Shown piece by piece: positions 1 through 9,744 of a stretch of 64,000 nt of DNA (positions within the stretch are counted from its first letter, which is position 1; every line of letters starts with the position of its first letter). The DNA lies in the NCBI RefSeq assembly GCF_007830455.1, contig NZ_VLLB01000001.1:372001-436000 (forward strand), in the 5' to 3' direction. The notes beneath the pieces are model-generated. The model saw only the letters and a program-made list of their open reading frames with translations. It was not told the DNA's origin and made no database searches. Both the position numbers and the translations under genes were made by a program. The DNA is from Pseudoduganella lurida. GTDB taxonomy: Bacteria; Pseudomonadota; Gammaproteobacteria; Burkholderiales; Burkholderiaceae_D.

Positions 1-445
1 CGTAGCACCCATGCCTGGCATGATGGACGTGCAGATACGCGATCCCCGCATCCTGAAACATCCGTGTAATCACCGACTCGATATGCCGCCCATCGACCAC
101 ATCCCCGTCACGCAGCATGCCCTCGGTGTCGTAGGCACGCACCGACAGCAACCGGATGCGCAGCGATTCGGGCACCTCGTCGATGGCCTCGAAGCGGCGC
201 GCGGCGCCTTCCTGGACAAAAATGGCGTGCGAGGCACGATAGGGTGTGGCCGCCGGCTGGTGTACATAATTGAGCAACAGTACGGTCTGGCCTACCGCGA
301 CATCCTGCAACGTGACGCGATCGGGGAAACCCGGGCTTCGATCGACCACCTGACGCCGGACACCCAGCTGTGCCAGTGCTGCATCGGACATGCCGAAGAA
401 TGATTCGAACTGGTGTGGTGAGAGACCGGAGAGACGGAAATGCAC
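1..445 (-). CDS. DUF1203 domain protein (partial, C-terminus off window)
   Basis: This is the N-terminal part of a DUF1203-family protein that runs off the left edge, so no stop is seen. The reading frame gives FRLSGLSPHQFESFF near the start, then VLLLNYVHQPAATPYRASHAIFV, then LLSVRAYDTEGMLRDG, then HVHHARHGCY, all typical of this family. I chose the GTG at 445 because AGGAG lies six bases before it and because family members start close to FRLSGL; an in-frame ATG at 475 would add ten residues. The biochemical function of the family is not known to me. The gene has no near neighbour on its strand within the window. Confidence 0.85.
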   Translation of the reverse strand, partial: MHFRLSGLSPHQFESFFGMSDAALAQLGVRRQVVDRSPGFPDRVTLQDVAVGQTVLLLNYVHQPAATPYRASHAIFVQEGAARRFEAIDEVPESLRIRLLSVRAYDTEGMLRDGDVVDGRHIESVITRMFQDAGIAYLHVHHARHGCY

Positions 446-981
446 GGAGGACTCCTGAACGTTGGGGATCCACATGATTGCGTCTGGCGCCGCGCCCGGC
501 TAGCCGTTTCTTGCGGCGATATCGGCCGGGAGGCGCCGCGGGAATTGACGCCTCCACGCACCGCGCCGCAGTATTCCGGGAGCGCGAGGGAAGGACGCCC
601 GCCCATATCCCCTTCGATAGCGTGGTGTCCGACGCGACAAGGGGATTTCTCGCCGAGAGTTCGAGCGCTCAGCTCCTTGATGCAGGCAACGCTACGGTTC
701 GCCAGCTCCTGACAGCAGAGCCGGTCACAGGCCCGTGGCGTGCTCACGCGTGGATTGTCGGGCGCCTCCACGAGGGCGAGCTCCCTGCGTCTGTCGCGCT
801 GGGCTCGGGGTTGGCGCGTGCAGGCGCTGTGGTGCGCCACCGGTCGCGCAGTGCGGCGAACCACGACGGATCATGGCGACCGCGCTGAAACGCCCACTAC
901 GCGTATCCGGGCACGTAAACGTCAGGCGGCCTGCAGAAGCCATCTCGCGAGCACCACTAGTTTCTTCCTGCTGTTTTTTTG
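446..981. other. Intergenic gap, no supported gene
   Basis: About 536 bases between two minus-strand genes. Short open frames occur on both strands but none has a recognisable protein, a good ribosome site and a plausible composition together. I see no RNA gene or clear repeat. Confidence 0.5.
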
Positions 982-3669
982 CTAGCCCGGTGCGCCAGCG
1001 GGCAGAATCTGTCCTTCGGTGGCCAGGCGCTGCATGAACAGCGCATGCGCGATGGGACGGCTGAAATAGTAGCCTTGCACCAGGTCGCAGTGCCGCTGCT
1101 GCAGGAATTCAATTTGCGTGGCCAATTCGACGCCTTCCGCGACCGTGGCCAGGCCCAGGTCGCGCGCCATGGTCAGGATGGCCGTGGTGATGGCCGCCAC
1201 CCGCGTGTCGCTTGCCACGTGCCCGATGAAGGACCGGTCGATCTTCAAGGTGTCGATCGGCAACTGGCGCAGGTAAGACAGGCTGGAGTAACCGGTGCCG
1301 AAATCGTCGAGCGACAGCGTGATGCCCATCAGCTTGAGCCGCCACATCGTGCGCAGCGCCGCTGGCAAATCGTCGATCACGACGCTTTCCGTGATTTCCA
1401 GGTCCAGCAGCGCACTGGGCAGGCCCGTCTCATGCAGGATCTCGGCGATCTGTTCCACCAGATCAACGTCGCGGAACTGATATCCAGACAGGTTCACGCT
1501 CACGCGAATACCGACGTATCCGGCATCGCGCCATTGCCGCGCGCAGGCACAGGCCTGGCGCAGCACCCATTGGCCGATCTCCCCGATCATGCCGGTTTCT
1601 TCGGCAATAGGAATGAACCGGTCAGGCGGCACCATGCCCAGTTCCGGATGCTGCCAGCGCAGCAGCGCCTCGGCGCCGACGATGCGGCTGCTGGCCATCT
1701 CGACCTGCGGCTGGAACTGCAGCGACAGCTCGCCGTTGACCAGAGCGAGCCGCAATGCCTTTTCCAGATTCAGGCGCTCGACCGTGCGCTCGTTGAGCGC
1801 CTCCGTATAGAACTGCGCGTGGTTGCCACCCATCCCCTTGGCCCGGCGCATCGCCGCCCGCGCCCGACTGAGCAATTCGCCAATGACCTGGCCATCGGCG
1901 GGAGAACTGGCAATGCCGATGGAGCACGTCTGCACGTACTGCTCGCCGCCGATGGTCAGCGGGCTCGCGATCTCCTTGCGCAAGTCATGGACGGTACGCG
2001 CCACAACGTCCTGATGCGGTGCGGTCTCCAGCAGCACCACGAACTGGTTTGCCTCCATGCGGGCTACCGTCGCATCGTGCCCGATCACTTCCTGGATACG
2101 CCGCGCCACCAGCTGCAGCACGACATTGCCCGCCTCGTGGCCGAGACCGTCGTTCAGCACGGTGAAGCGGTCGAGATCGATGCACAGCAGCCAGCACGGC
2201 GCGGCGGCATTCTGGGACAGTAGACGCGTCCCTTCGAGGAGGAGCGCGCCGCGGTTGATGAGGCCGGTTAGAGGGTCATAGCGCAAGCGATAGCTCTGCT
2301 CGGCGTCCTGGGCCAGCCGCGTCTCCGTGATATCGGACAACACCCCCGTCAGGCGGGTCGTGCGGCCCCGCCCGTCCCGGGTTGCCGCCGTGCCGCGCGC
2401 CGACACCCAGCGCCAGGCACCATCCGCGCCGCGCACGCGGTATTCGCACGCGTAGCGCTCTGCCTTGCCCTGCACATGGGCGCGCACGGCCTCCCGCACC
2501 GTGCGCAGGTCGTCCGGATGGATCAATGCGGCCCAGTCGGCCATGCGCCCTGGCAAGTCGGATTGGTCCTGCCCCGTGATGTCGACCAGCCGGGGCGAGA
2601 AATAGGCGGCACCGGTGGTCATGTCCCAGTCCCAGACAACCTCGCGCGCACCTTCCAGCGCAAACTGCAGGCGCACTTCGCTGCGTTCGAGCGCCCGGCG
2701 GGCTGCCTCACGTTGACGCACCGCCACGGATCGCCACCACAGCGCTAGCGCGCCCACCACGACCAAGGCGATACAGGCGCCCAGCAGCAGTTCGCGCTGC
2801 CGCTGATAGGACACGAACACGTCAGCATGTGAGCGCCCCACGCAAACGAGTAGCGGAAAACCAGGCACCCGTGTCCACGCATACAGGCGCTCCACGCCAT
2901 CCGTCTTCGCGACATGGGATTCGATATACACCTGCTGGCCCGCCATCGCCAGCACCGTTGTCGCATAACGGACGGCGCGCTCGGGCGGCGGCAATGCCGG
3001 CACGCGCGCCAGCAGATACCCATCCGCGCGTGCCACGACGAACACGCTGCGACTGCCGGGATCCATGCCAGTCCCGAGTGCAGTAAAGTACGCAGCAGGA
3101 ACAGCGATGACGATACGCCCTGCCGCCATGCCATCGGCCGCACGCAAGGGCCGGGCGACGTGAAGCAACGTCCCCCCACGCGCGGCGTCGTTCACTGGCA
3201 GGCTGAACGTCAACGCGTCGATGTCTCCCGCTTGTTGCTCGCTCGGTAAGTACGCCGCAACATCGTGACCAAAGCGCGTCCGATTGTCGGAATCGACAAT
3301 CGATATGCTGAACGGCATCTGCGTGGATAACTGTGTCCGGCGGCGCTGAACATGCTCGTCAAACCGTGCCGGATCGTTCTGCCAGCGATCACGCATATCT
3401 TGCAATGTCATGTCCAACGCGCGCATCGCCAGCTGCGTTTCCTGCGCCAGCGTGCGCACCATGCGCGCGCTGTCGACAGCAGCGTCCGCCATTGCACGGT
3501 CACGCAGGTGCCGATCGACGCCGACCGCCGTCAAGCCCAAGACGGCTACCCACGAAGCGAGCCACAGCCATGATCGGAACCGGAACAGCCTCGGCCAGCG
3601 CGGCAGTGCCTGGAATGGTTTGCGTGCGCTGGTCGAGCCGGCTTGTGCTTCAGATAGTTCGAACGGCAT
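982..3669 (-). CDS. Membrane PAS/GGDEF/EAL protein, probable c-di-GMP phosphodiesterase
   Basis: A sensor that probably hydrolyses cyclic di-GMP. In order it has a membrane helix near residue 35, a periplasmic sensor region of roughly 230 residues (Cache-like), a second helix near residue 300, a PAS domain (VVWDWDMTTGAAYFSP), a GGDEF domain and an EAL domain. The diguanylate cyclase signature is replaced by MEANQF (residues 538-543), so that domain is probably inactive and regulatory. The EAL domain keeps its key residues: EALLRW with Glu667, SVNLSG, DLEITES, LDDFGTGYSS, LKIDRSF and VAEGVE. An upstream in-frame GTG at 3735 would add 22 residues; I prefer the ATG at 3669, though neither has a strong ribosome site. 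It faces the same way as the receiver gene 304 bases upstream. Confidence 0.88.
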   Translation of the reverse strand: MPFELSEAQAGSTSARKPFQALPRWPRLFRFRSWLWLASWVAVLGLTAVGVDRHLRDRAMADAAVDSARMVRTLAQETQLAMRALDMTLQDMRDRWQNDPARFDEHVQRRRTQLSTQMPFSISIVDSDNRTRFGHDVAAYLPSEQQAGDIDALTFSLPVNDAARGGTLLHVARPLRAADGMAAGRIVIAVPAAYFTALGTGMDPGSRSVFVVARADGYLLARVPALPPPERAVRYATTVLAMAGQQVYIESHVAKTDGVERLYAWTRVPGFPLLVCVGRSHADVFVSYQRQRELLLGACIALVVVGALALWWRSVAVRQREAARRALERSEVRLQFALEGAREVVWDWDMTTGAAYFSPRLVDITGQDQSDLPGRMADWAALIHPDDLRTVREAVRAHVQGKAERYACEYRVRGADGAWRWVSARGTAATRDGRGRTTRLTGVLSDITETRLAQDAEQSYRLRYDPLTGLINRGALLLEGTRLLSQNAAAPCWLLCIDLDRFTVLNDGLGHEAGNVVLQLVARRIQEVIGHDATVARMEANQFVVLLETAPHQDVVARTVHDLRKEIASPLTIGGEQYVQTCSIGIASSPADGQVIGELLSRARAAMRRAKGMGGNHAQFYTEALNERTVERLNLEKALRLALVNGELSLQFQPQVEMASSRIVGAEALLRWQHPELGMVPPDRFIPIAEETGMIGEIGQWVLRQACACARQWRDAGYVGIRVSVNLSGYQFRDVDLVEQIAEILHETGLPSALLDLEITESVVIDDLPAALRTMWRLKLMGITLSLDDFGTGYSSLSYLRQLPIDTLKIDRSFIGHVASDTRVAAITTAILTMARDLGLATVAEGVELATQIEFLQQRHCDLVQGYYFSRPIAHALFMQRLATEGQILPAGAPG

Positions 3670-3973
3670 TATGGGTACACTCTGGGTGGAGGACCCGCGT
3701 ACATGAACAACGAGCCGGCGCACGAGTCCACGCACCTGCCTTATGGCACTTCTAATTGCCTTCCATCACTATAGATTACCATAAGTCGCTGGCATTCCGC
3801 CATGTGCGCTGCGGTTCGTGTGCAACATGACAGGTTCTTGAGGCCACATGGACGAGGCCCCACCCATGCAACGCGTGGAAAGTTTTTGACCTCTGAAAAC
3901 GCTGCGGCTTGCCAGGTTCAAGACGTGATACGCCGCGCCACTGGCGTAGTGGCGGTCCCCGTTGCTGCGACAA
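3670..3973. other. Intergenic gap, no supported gene
   Basis: About 304 bases between the receiver gene and the GGDEF/EAL gene, both on the minus strand. No convincing gene, RNA or terminator hairpin is visible. It may hold the promoter of the GGDEF/EAL gene. Confidence 0.45.
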
Positions 3974-4396
3974 TCATGCAGGCCCCGCGACGGTCTTCGT
4001 CGGCCGATAGCCTTCGATGATGGTAAGAAGGTATTCAAGTGGAAGAGGTTTCATGAGAATGGCAGCGAACTGCGCGCGTTCGTTCCCCGAAGGCCCGATT
4101 TTGTTGTCCCATGCCGTGATCGCGACCACGGGGATTGGCGCTGTGAGCGGATGGGATCGTAAAGAGCACAAGGTTTCCATGCCGTTCATGGCAGGCATGC
4201 ACAGATCGAGAATGACAAGATGGGGCAACCACTCGCGCGAGACGCGAACGGCTTCCGCGCCGGAGTAGACAGCCCGAGCGTCGATATCGAAGCAATTCAA
4301 CAATTCGGCCAAACCGTCCGCCGCCGCTGTGTAATCGTCGACGATGAGGATGCGATAAAGCTTTTGGCCTTGTGCGAACAGAGACGAAAACGGCAT
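3974..4396 (-). CDS. Stand-alone response regulator receiver protein
   Basis: A CheY-type single receiver domain of 140 residues with no output domain. The acidic pair is Asp20-Asp21, the phospho-acceptor is Asp64 in VILDLCMPAMNG, the switch residue is Thr94 in VVAIT, and the conserved lysine is Lys116 in MKPL. The ATG at 4396 is preceded by GGGGAG at good spacing. It would take phosphate from a histidine kinase, and the phytochrome kinase that starts 512 bases away on the other strand is a natural candidate; that pairing is inferred from position only. The short C-terminal tail after the lysine has no recognisable domain. Confidence 0.88.
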   Translation of the reverse strand: MPFSSLFAQGQKLYRILIVDDYTAAADGLAELLNCFDIDARAVYSGAEAVRVSREWLPHLVILDLCMPAMNGMETLCSLRSHPLTAPIPVVAITAWDNKIGPSGNERAQFAAILMKPLPLEYLLTIIEGYRPTKTVAGPA

Positions 4397-4908
4397 GAGA
4401 CTCCCCGGGCGATATTGATCGTCATCTGACGGCTTAACGCATGATAGCTAGTTCGTCCTGTCCGACGCGGACCGTTCCACCAGGAAAACGGTGTACGGAC
4501 TGGCACGGAGCAGGAACGACTAACCCAACGTCAATCTCGGGGCGGCGGTTCCAGGGCGCCATTCCGCCCCCTGATAAGCTCGCGCATCCCTGTTTTCGAT
4601 GCCGGAACGCCTCGGTGTAGTCGGTCGCGGATGCGCTGCCGTGGAACAAGCACCTGCAGGTCGCGCGCAAGTTACCTATAACGTTCTAGCTGCCGGCATG
4701 ATGACGTCGGCGCATGCACGGTCGATCGAGGGAATCCCTTCCGCCCTTCCAGACGTTAAGACGCCCCGTGCCCGCGTAAGACATTTCCCGCGAATGCCTT
4801 ACCAATAGTTCAGTTATGATAGGTACGACTTATCCGATGAACTCGTAGTACCGGGCAGACCGGCAAGGTAGCCCGAATGTTACAACCGCCTCATCATTAT
4901 TCACATCG
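4397..4908. other. Divergent intergenic region between receiver and phytochrome genes
   Basis: About 512 bases between two divergent genes, so it should hold both promoters. I could not pick out a convincing gene or a clear operator in it. Confidence 0.45.
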
Positions 4909-7161
4909 ATGACCCAACCATTCTTACAGACCCGGATCGACAGTTGCGAGAGCGAACCGATCCACATCCCCGGCGCCATTCAACCGTTCGGGATGCTGCT
5001 GAGCATTGAGCTCCCCTCCCTGCGGATTGCCAACGCCAGCATGAACTGTCATCCCGCGTTCGGACTCTCTGCGGAGGCGCTCGTAAAAACCTCGCTGGCA
5101 GAGCACGTCGATGCGTTGGAGGTACAGGCATTACGGTGCTACCTGACGGGCGGTGACTTGCAGGAAGCGGCGCCATTGACGGTGTCGATCCTCCATGCGG
5201 CCACGGGTTCGGCTTCACAATGGGGCCTGAGCGCGCACGAGAGGCAGGGCCTGCTGATCATCGAGCTGGAGCCCTTGGCACCAGATGCCGCAGACGTACG
5301 CCCGTTCCAGCGTCTGATCCGGAACGCCGTGCAGGCGTTGCTGGGCGCCGTCAACCTGCAGGCACTGTGCGACGAGGCTGTCCTGCAGGTGCGCAACATG
5401 ACGGGTTACGACCGGGTGATGGTCTACCGCTTCACCGAAGACTGGCACGGCGACGTCATCGCGGAAGCGAAGGCGCCCGAGATGCATTCATACCTGCACC
5501 ACCATTTCCCGGCGTCCGACATTCCCGCCCAGGCCCGTGCCATCTTTTTCGATAACTGGCTGCGCATCATTCCCGACGTCGAGTATGCGCCCGTCCCGAT
5601 CTACCCTGGCCTGAATCCCGCCACCGGCATGCCCATCGACCTCGGTCGGGCCTTGCTGCGCAGCGTTTCGCCGTTGCACATTGAATATTTGCGCAACATG
5701 GAGGTCGGCGCCACACTGACGCTGCCGCTGATCGATGATGGCAAGTTGTGGGGACTGGTGGCATGTCACCATGCCACGCCCCGGCCCTTGAGCGAGGAAA
5801 GCCGCCTGGGCGCAAAGATGGTCGCGCAGCTGGTCTCGTCCCAACTGGGGCTGAAGGAAGCGTTGGCCGATGCGCGGTATGGCGCGCAGCTGAAACGCGT
5901 CCATCAGAATTTGCTCGCGCGGATGGAACAGGAGGACGACCTCGTACAGAGTCTCGTGACTCAAAGCCCGACAATGCTGGACCTCGCTGGTGCAACCGGT
6001 GCCGCTGCCGCGATCTATTTCAACAACGAATGGACGCTGGTCGGCACGACGCCGTCCGTGGCGCAAATCGAGACGTTGGTGGATTGGCTCGCGTCGCAGC
6101 ACGGCAAGCAGGAAGTGTTTTGCACCAATCGGCTGGGAGAAATGTTCGCACCGGCCCAGGCCTACCGTCACATCGCCAGTGGCCTGCTGGCAGTGGCCAT
6201 CCCCAAGTCGGAACGCAATTACATTCTGTGGTTCCGTCCGGAAGTCATCACGACGGTCGTGTGGGCCGGTGCGCCAGAGAAGCGCTTGCCGCAGGACGGG
6301 ACGGGGCGGCTGCATCCTCGCCTATCCTTCGATTCCTGGAAGGAAGTGGTGGAAGGCCAGGCGACACCATGGAAAAAGGTGGAGATCGACGCGGTCACGG
6401 AGCTGCGCGCGAGCATTCTTGCCATCGACTTGCGCCGAGCGTTCCACAAAGAACAGGCGGCCCGCGCCGTTGCTGAGCGTGTCAGCCAGGAAAAGGAAAA
6501 TATGGTGCACATGGTGTCGCACGATATCCGCAATCCCTTGGGGGTGATCCAGATGACGTGGGACATGCTCCAGCAAGAGAGCGCGGCTTCGCCCGCCGTG
6601 CGGACGCAACTGATCGCCCGCGGCATCCGGGCCACCGACTCCATGGAGCGCCTGGTCACCTCGATTCTCGACCTGGCACGCCAGCAGCGCACCTCCGTTC
6701 CCGCACCAACGCATGCCGAACGCGCACAAGCGCTGGTGCAGGAGGCCGTGGAGCTGGCGCAGCCGCTGGCGGAACGAGCCGGACTTTCCCTCACGGCCGC
6801 TTACGAAAGCGCGCCTCTACTGGTCTCATGCCAGCGCGCCCGCGTCGAGCAAGTGCTGGGAAACCTGATCAGCAACGCGCTGAAGTTCACGCCTGCTGGC
6901 GGTGCGGTGACAGTCGCCGTGCAACGTCAGGCTGGCGAGACCGTGTTCACGGTCACGGACACGGGTATCGGTATCCCGGCCGATCTGCTGCCGCGCGTCT
7001 TCGATCGCCTCGTGCAAGGACCGGTCAATACCCATCTCGGCATCGGGCTGGGCCTGTCGATCGTCAAAGGGATTGTCGAACAGGAAGGGGGACGCGTGTG
7101 GGTGGACAGCACGGCTGGCAGCGGCACCACGTTTTCGTTCACCCTGCCGACCGCGGCGTGA
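4909..7161 (+). CDS. bphP: Bacteriophytochrome sensor histidine kinase
   Basis: A red/far-red light receptor with a histidine kinase output. The N-terminal PAS region carries the biliverdin-linking cysteine, Cys13, followed by IHIPGAIQPFG. The GAF domain has YRFTEDWHGDVIAEA and the PASDIP motif (Asp204), with the CHH motif further on. The PHY domain shows VVWAGAPEK and the tongue motif PRLSF. The kinase has the phospho-accepting His538 in VSHDIRNPLG, then DTGIGIP and GLGLSIV of the ATP-binding domain. At 750 residues it is full length for the family. No haem oxygenase gene (bphO) adjoins it, so biliverdin must come from elsewhere. The receiver gene upstream is a possible partner. Confidence 0.95.
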   Translation: MTQPFLQTRIDSCESEPIHIPGAIQPFGMLLSIELPSLRIANASMNCHPAFGLSAEALVKTSLAEHVDALEVQALRCYLTGGDLQEAAPLTVSILHAATGSASQWGLSAHERQGLLIIELEPLAPDAADVRPFQRLIRNAVQALLGAVNLQALCDEAVLQVRNMTGYDRVMVYRFTEDWHGDVIAEAKAPEMHSYLHHHFPASDIPAQARAIFFDNWLRIIPDVEYAPVPIYPGLNPATGMPIDLGRALLRSVSPLHIEYLRNMEVGATLTLPLIDDGKLWGLVACHHATPRPLSEESRLGAKMVAQLVSSQLGLKEALADARYGAQLKRVHQNLLARMEQEDDLVQSLVTQSPTMLDLAGATGAAAAIYFNNEWTLVGTTPSVAQIETLVDWLASQHGKQEVFCTNRLGEMFAPAQAYRHIASGLLAVAIPKSERNYILWFRPEVITTVVWAGAPEKRLPQDGTGRLHPRLSFDSWKEVVEGQATPWKKVEIDAVTELRASILAIDLRRAFHKEQAARAVAERVSQEKENMVHMVSHDIRNPLGVIQMTWDMLQQESAASPAVRTQLIARGIRATDSMERLVTSILDLARQQRTSVPAPTHAERAQALVQEAVELAQPLAERAGLSLTAAYESAPLLVSCQRARVEQVLGNLISNALKFTPAGGAVTVAVQRQAGETVFTVTDTGIGIPADLLPRVFDRLVQGPVNTHLGIGLGLSIVKGIVEQEGGRVWVDSTAGSGTTFSFTLPTAA

Positions 7162-7240
7162 CTGCCAGCAGCCATTCCGCGCACAAGCCCGTCCCGCGTG
7201 GCGATCTGAACGGCACCGTCAATCGACACGCATCGCGGCA

Positions 7241-7279
7241 GCCTCCTCATACAGGAGGCCGCACATCCCTTAAGTGCGG
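7241..7279. terminator. Paired hairpins between convergent genes (weak terminator candidate)
   Basis: Two perfect stems lie in the gap between the phytochrome gene and the converging hybrid kinase gene: GCCTCCT/AGGAGGC with a 5-base loop (7241-7259), and CCGCAC/GTGCGG (7259-7279) spanning the stop codon of the kinase gene. There is no T-tract, so intrinsic termination is only a suggestion. Confidence 0.3.
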
Positions 7280-9744
7280 GACTGCGGGCCGATCTTCATC
7301 ATTGCTTCAATGCTGGCAGCCATCGCCTGCATTGAAAATGGCTTCGTCAGCACCGCCATGCCGGGTTCCAGGCTTTCGTTGCTCATGAATGCATTTTCCG
7401 CATACCCCGTGATGAACAGCACGGGCAAGCCGGGCCTGCTGGTCCGCCCTGCATCCGCCATCTGACGGCCGTTCATGCCCCCCGGCAGACCCACGTCGGA
7501 GATCAGCAAGTCGATATGGGCAGTCGACTGCAGGAGATTGAGTCCGGCCGTGCTATCGGACGCCTCGATCCAGGCCAAGCCGAGGTCTTTCAGGATCTCG
7601 ATCACAAGTGATCGGACCGTTGGTTCATCGTCTACCACCAGCACGGTGGCAGGTCGTCCTGGCTGCGCCAGGGGCGCCAATGCGCCGCTGTCGGCCGCGC
7701 TGTTCGCCACGCCCTCCCCGTCGTGACGCGGCAAGTAGATGCAGACCGTGGTCCCGTGCCCGACTTCCGAGTTAATGCGGACCTGCCCTCCCGATTGCTG
7801 GGCAAAACCATAGATCATGGAAAGCCCAAGCCCCGTCCCCTGCCCCAAGGGTTTGGTCGTGAAGAATGGCTCGAACGCCCTTGCAACGATGTCGGTGGAC
7901 ATGCCGGTCCCGGTGTCGGTGACGCACAGTGACAGATACTCGCCTGGCATGATTCCCTTTTGACCGGCGGCGCGCTCGTCGATCCGTTGGTTGGCGGTTT
8001 CAATGGTAATGCGCCCCCCGTCCGGCATGGCGTCACGGGCATTTAGGCACAGATTGAGCAGTGCATTTTCAAGCTGGGAGCCATCGACCAAGGCGGCCCA
8101 CGCATCGGATGTGCACACGACAGCGACATGGATGGAAGGTCCCACGCTACGCTGGATCAGTTCCTGCATGTCTGCGACAAGGCGATTGACGTCAACGATG
8201 GTTGGCGAGAGCGTCTGCCGCCGAGAGAACGCCAACAGGCGATGTGTCAGTGCGGCAGCCCGGCGCGCGGCCCCCATCCCGGTCGCGACAAATCGCTCCA
8301 GGTCGTCGAGCCGGCCCTGCTGCATGCGCAACTGAATCAGCTGCAGCGCACCAGTAATACCCTGCAGGAGGTTATTGAAGTCATGCGCCAACCCGCCCGT
8401 CAACTGCCCCACCGCCTCCATTTTCTGACTTTGACGCAAGGCCATTTGAGCAGCTTCCAATTCGGCCACGCGCTCCTTTTCCAGCGTGATATCTCGGCCC
8501 ACCGCGTTGATCATGTTCTCGAATGGCCGTGCGGACCACGAGATCCACCGGTAGCTGCCATCAACGTGCCGATAGCGGTTATCGAACCGCTGAAGACTGT
8601 TACCTTGCGCCAGATCGCGCGCGCCCGAGATCGTGCTGGCCACGTCATCGGGATGGATCAGGTCGATCAGATTCGAGCCCAACAACTCGTGCTCCCGCCA
8701 TCCCAGCACTGCCGTCCACGCCGGGTTGATTGCAGTAATCGTTCCGTTGTGGGTACAACGCAGCATGATGTCGGAAGACAGCGTCCACAAGGCATTGCGG
8801 TCGGCAGAGCGCAACGCCACCCGGCGCTCGAGATCGAGCACCAAGCGCTTGCGCTGATCGATGTCGTCGAGCACCAGCAGAATTCCTGCGGGTTCTTCAT
8901 CGCGATTTACCAACGGAACGGCGCTGATCGACACCCACACCGCGGAATCATCGTCCCGGAAAAGCAGGAATTCCTCGCCAGGCGTAACGAGCTCACCCCG
9001 CAACGCGCGCGCATCAGGATAATCCTCGGGCGCAAGCTGCTCACCCTGCGCATCGAAGCCCTGCCAGCGTCGTCCTCGCTTTTCGAATGTGCTGAACGAT
9101 TCCGGATAGTCGGGAAGAAATTTCTCGAAAACAGGATTGCGGAGAACGAGCTGTCCAGTCACGTCGAGGTAGCAGATGCCGACCGGGAGATGTTCGATGA
9201 GACGCGCAAACCGGTGCGCGGCGTCTCGGCGCGCCACAATTTCACTCTCCAGCGTGGCATTCCGCACCCGCAGTTCACGCTCGGCAGCATCGCGTTGACG
9301 TGCCGCAGCGACGCCCGCCGTCGTCTCGGTGGCGACATTCAGGATGCCCATGACCTGTCCCCGCTCTCGCAACGGGCTATAGGCAAAGGACCACCAGGTG
9401 TCTTCCTCGTAGCCATTGCGCGTCATGACCAGGTGCATATCGACGAAACTGACGGCTTCCCCTGCAAAGACGCGTTCCACCAAGGGACCAATATCGTTCC
9501 ACACGTCCGACCAAACCTCCGGCAATGGCCGTCCAAGGGCTGCTGGATGCCGCTGCGCCAGGAATGGCGCATAGCCGGCGTTGTAGAGCAGCGTCTGCTC
9601 CGCACCCCAGGTGGCGCACATCGACAGAGGCGACGCCAGCATCATGGAATAGATCGCTTCCAGCGATGGCGGCCAGCCTTCGCGCGCACCGATGGGGGTG
9701 TCACTCCAGTCGAAAGACTCCAGGTACCCGAGGGTGTCAGTCAC
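7270..9744 (-). CDS. Hybrid histidine kinase, multiple PAS domains plus receiver
   Basis: An 824-residue cytoplasmic hybrid kinase with no membrane helix. The N-terminus has a PAS-like domain (VMTRNGYEEDTWWSFAYSPL), then a second PAS (HLPVGICYLDVTGQLVLRN), then a third with AVLGWREHELLG and RHVDGSYRWISW. The phospho-accepting His454 lies in GGLAHDFNNLLQ, a form typical of PAS hybrid kinases. The ATPase domain shows NLCLNARDAMPDGG, DTGTGM and GTGLGLSM. The C-terminal receiver has VVDDE, phospho-acceptor Asp750 in LLISDVGLPGG and a lysine in TKPFS. It converges on the phytochrome gene, so the two are not in one transcript. It is probably a PAS-sensing kinase working with other regulators; the signal is unknown. 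Confidence 0.9.
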   Translation of the reverse strand: MTDTLGYLESFDWSDTPIGAREGWPPSLEAIYSMMLASPLSMCATWGAEQTLLYNAGYAPFLAQRHPAALGRPLPEVWSDVWNDIGPLVERVFAGEAVSFVDMHLVMTRNGYEEDTWWSFAYSPLRERGQVMGILNVATETTAGVAAARQRDAAERELRVRNATLESEIVARRDAAHRFARLIEHLPVGICYLDVTGQLVLRNPVFEKFLPDYPESFSTFEKRGRRWQGFDAQGEQLAPEDYPDARALRGELVTPGEEFLLFRDDDSAVWVSISAVPLVNRDEEPAGILLVLDDIDQRKRLVLDLERRVALRSADRNALWTLSSDIMLRCTHNGTITAINPAWTAVLGWREHELLGSNLIDLIHPDDVASTISGARDLAQGNSLQRFDNRYRHVDGSYRWISWSARPFENMINAVGRDITLEKERVAELEAAQMALRQSQKMEAVGQLTGGLAHDFNNLLQGITGALQLIQLRMQQGRLDDLERFVATGMGAARRAAALTHRLLAFSRRQTLSPTIVDVNRLVADMQELIQRSVGPSIHVAVVCTSDAWAALVDGSQLENALLNLCLNARDAMPDGGRITIETANQRIDERAAGQKGIMPGEYLSLCVTDTGTGMSTDIVARAFEPFFTTKPLGQGTGLGLSMIYGFAQQSGGQVRINSEVGHGTTVCIYLPRHDGEGVANSAADSGALAPLAQPGRPATVLVVDDEPTVRSLVIEILKDLGLAWIEASDSTAGLNLLQSTAHIDLLISDVGLPGGMNGRQMADAGRTSRPGLPVLFITGYAENAFMSNESLEPGMAVLTKPFSMQAMAASIEAMMKIGPQSRT

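Noticed and set aside
11..403. A 130-codon plus-strand frame at the left edge
   Set aside because: The opposite strand reads as a DUF1203 protein without interruption, which explains this frame as antisense.
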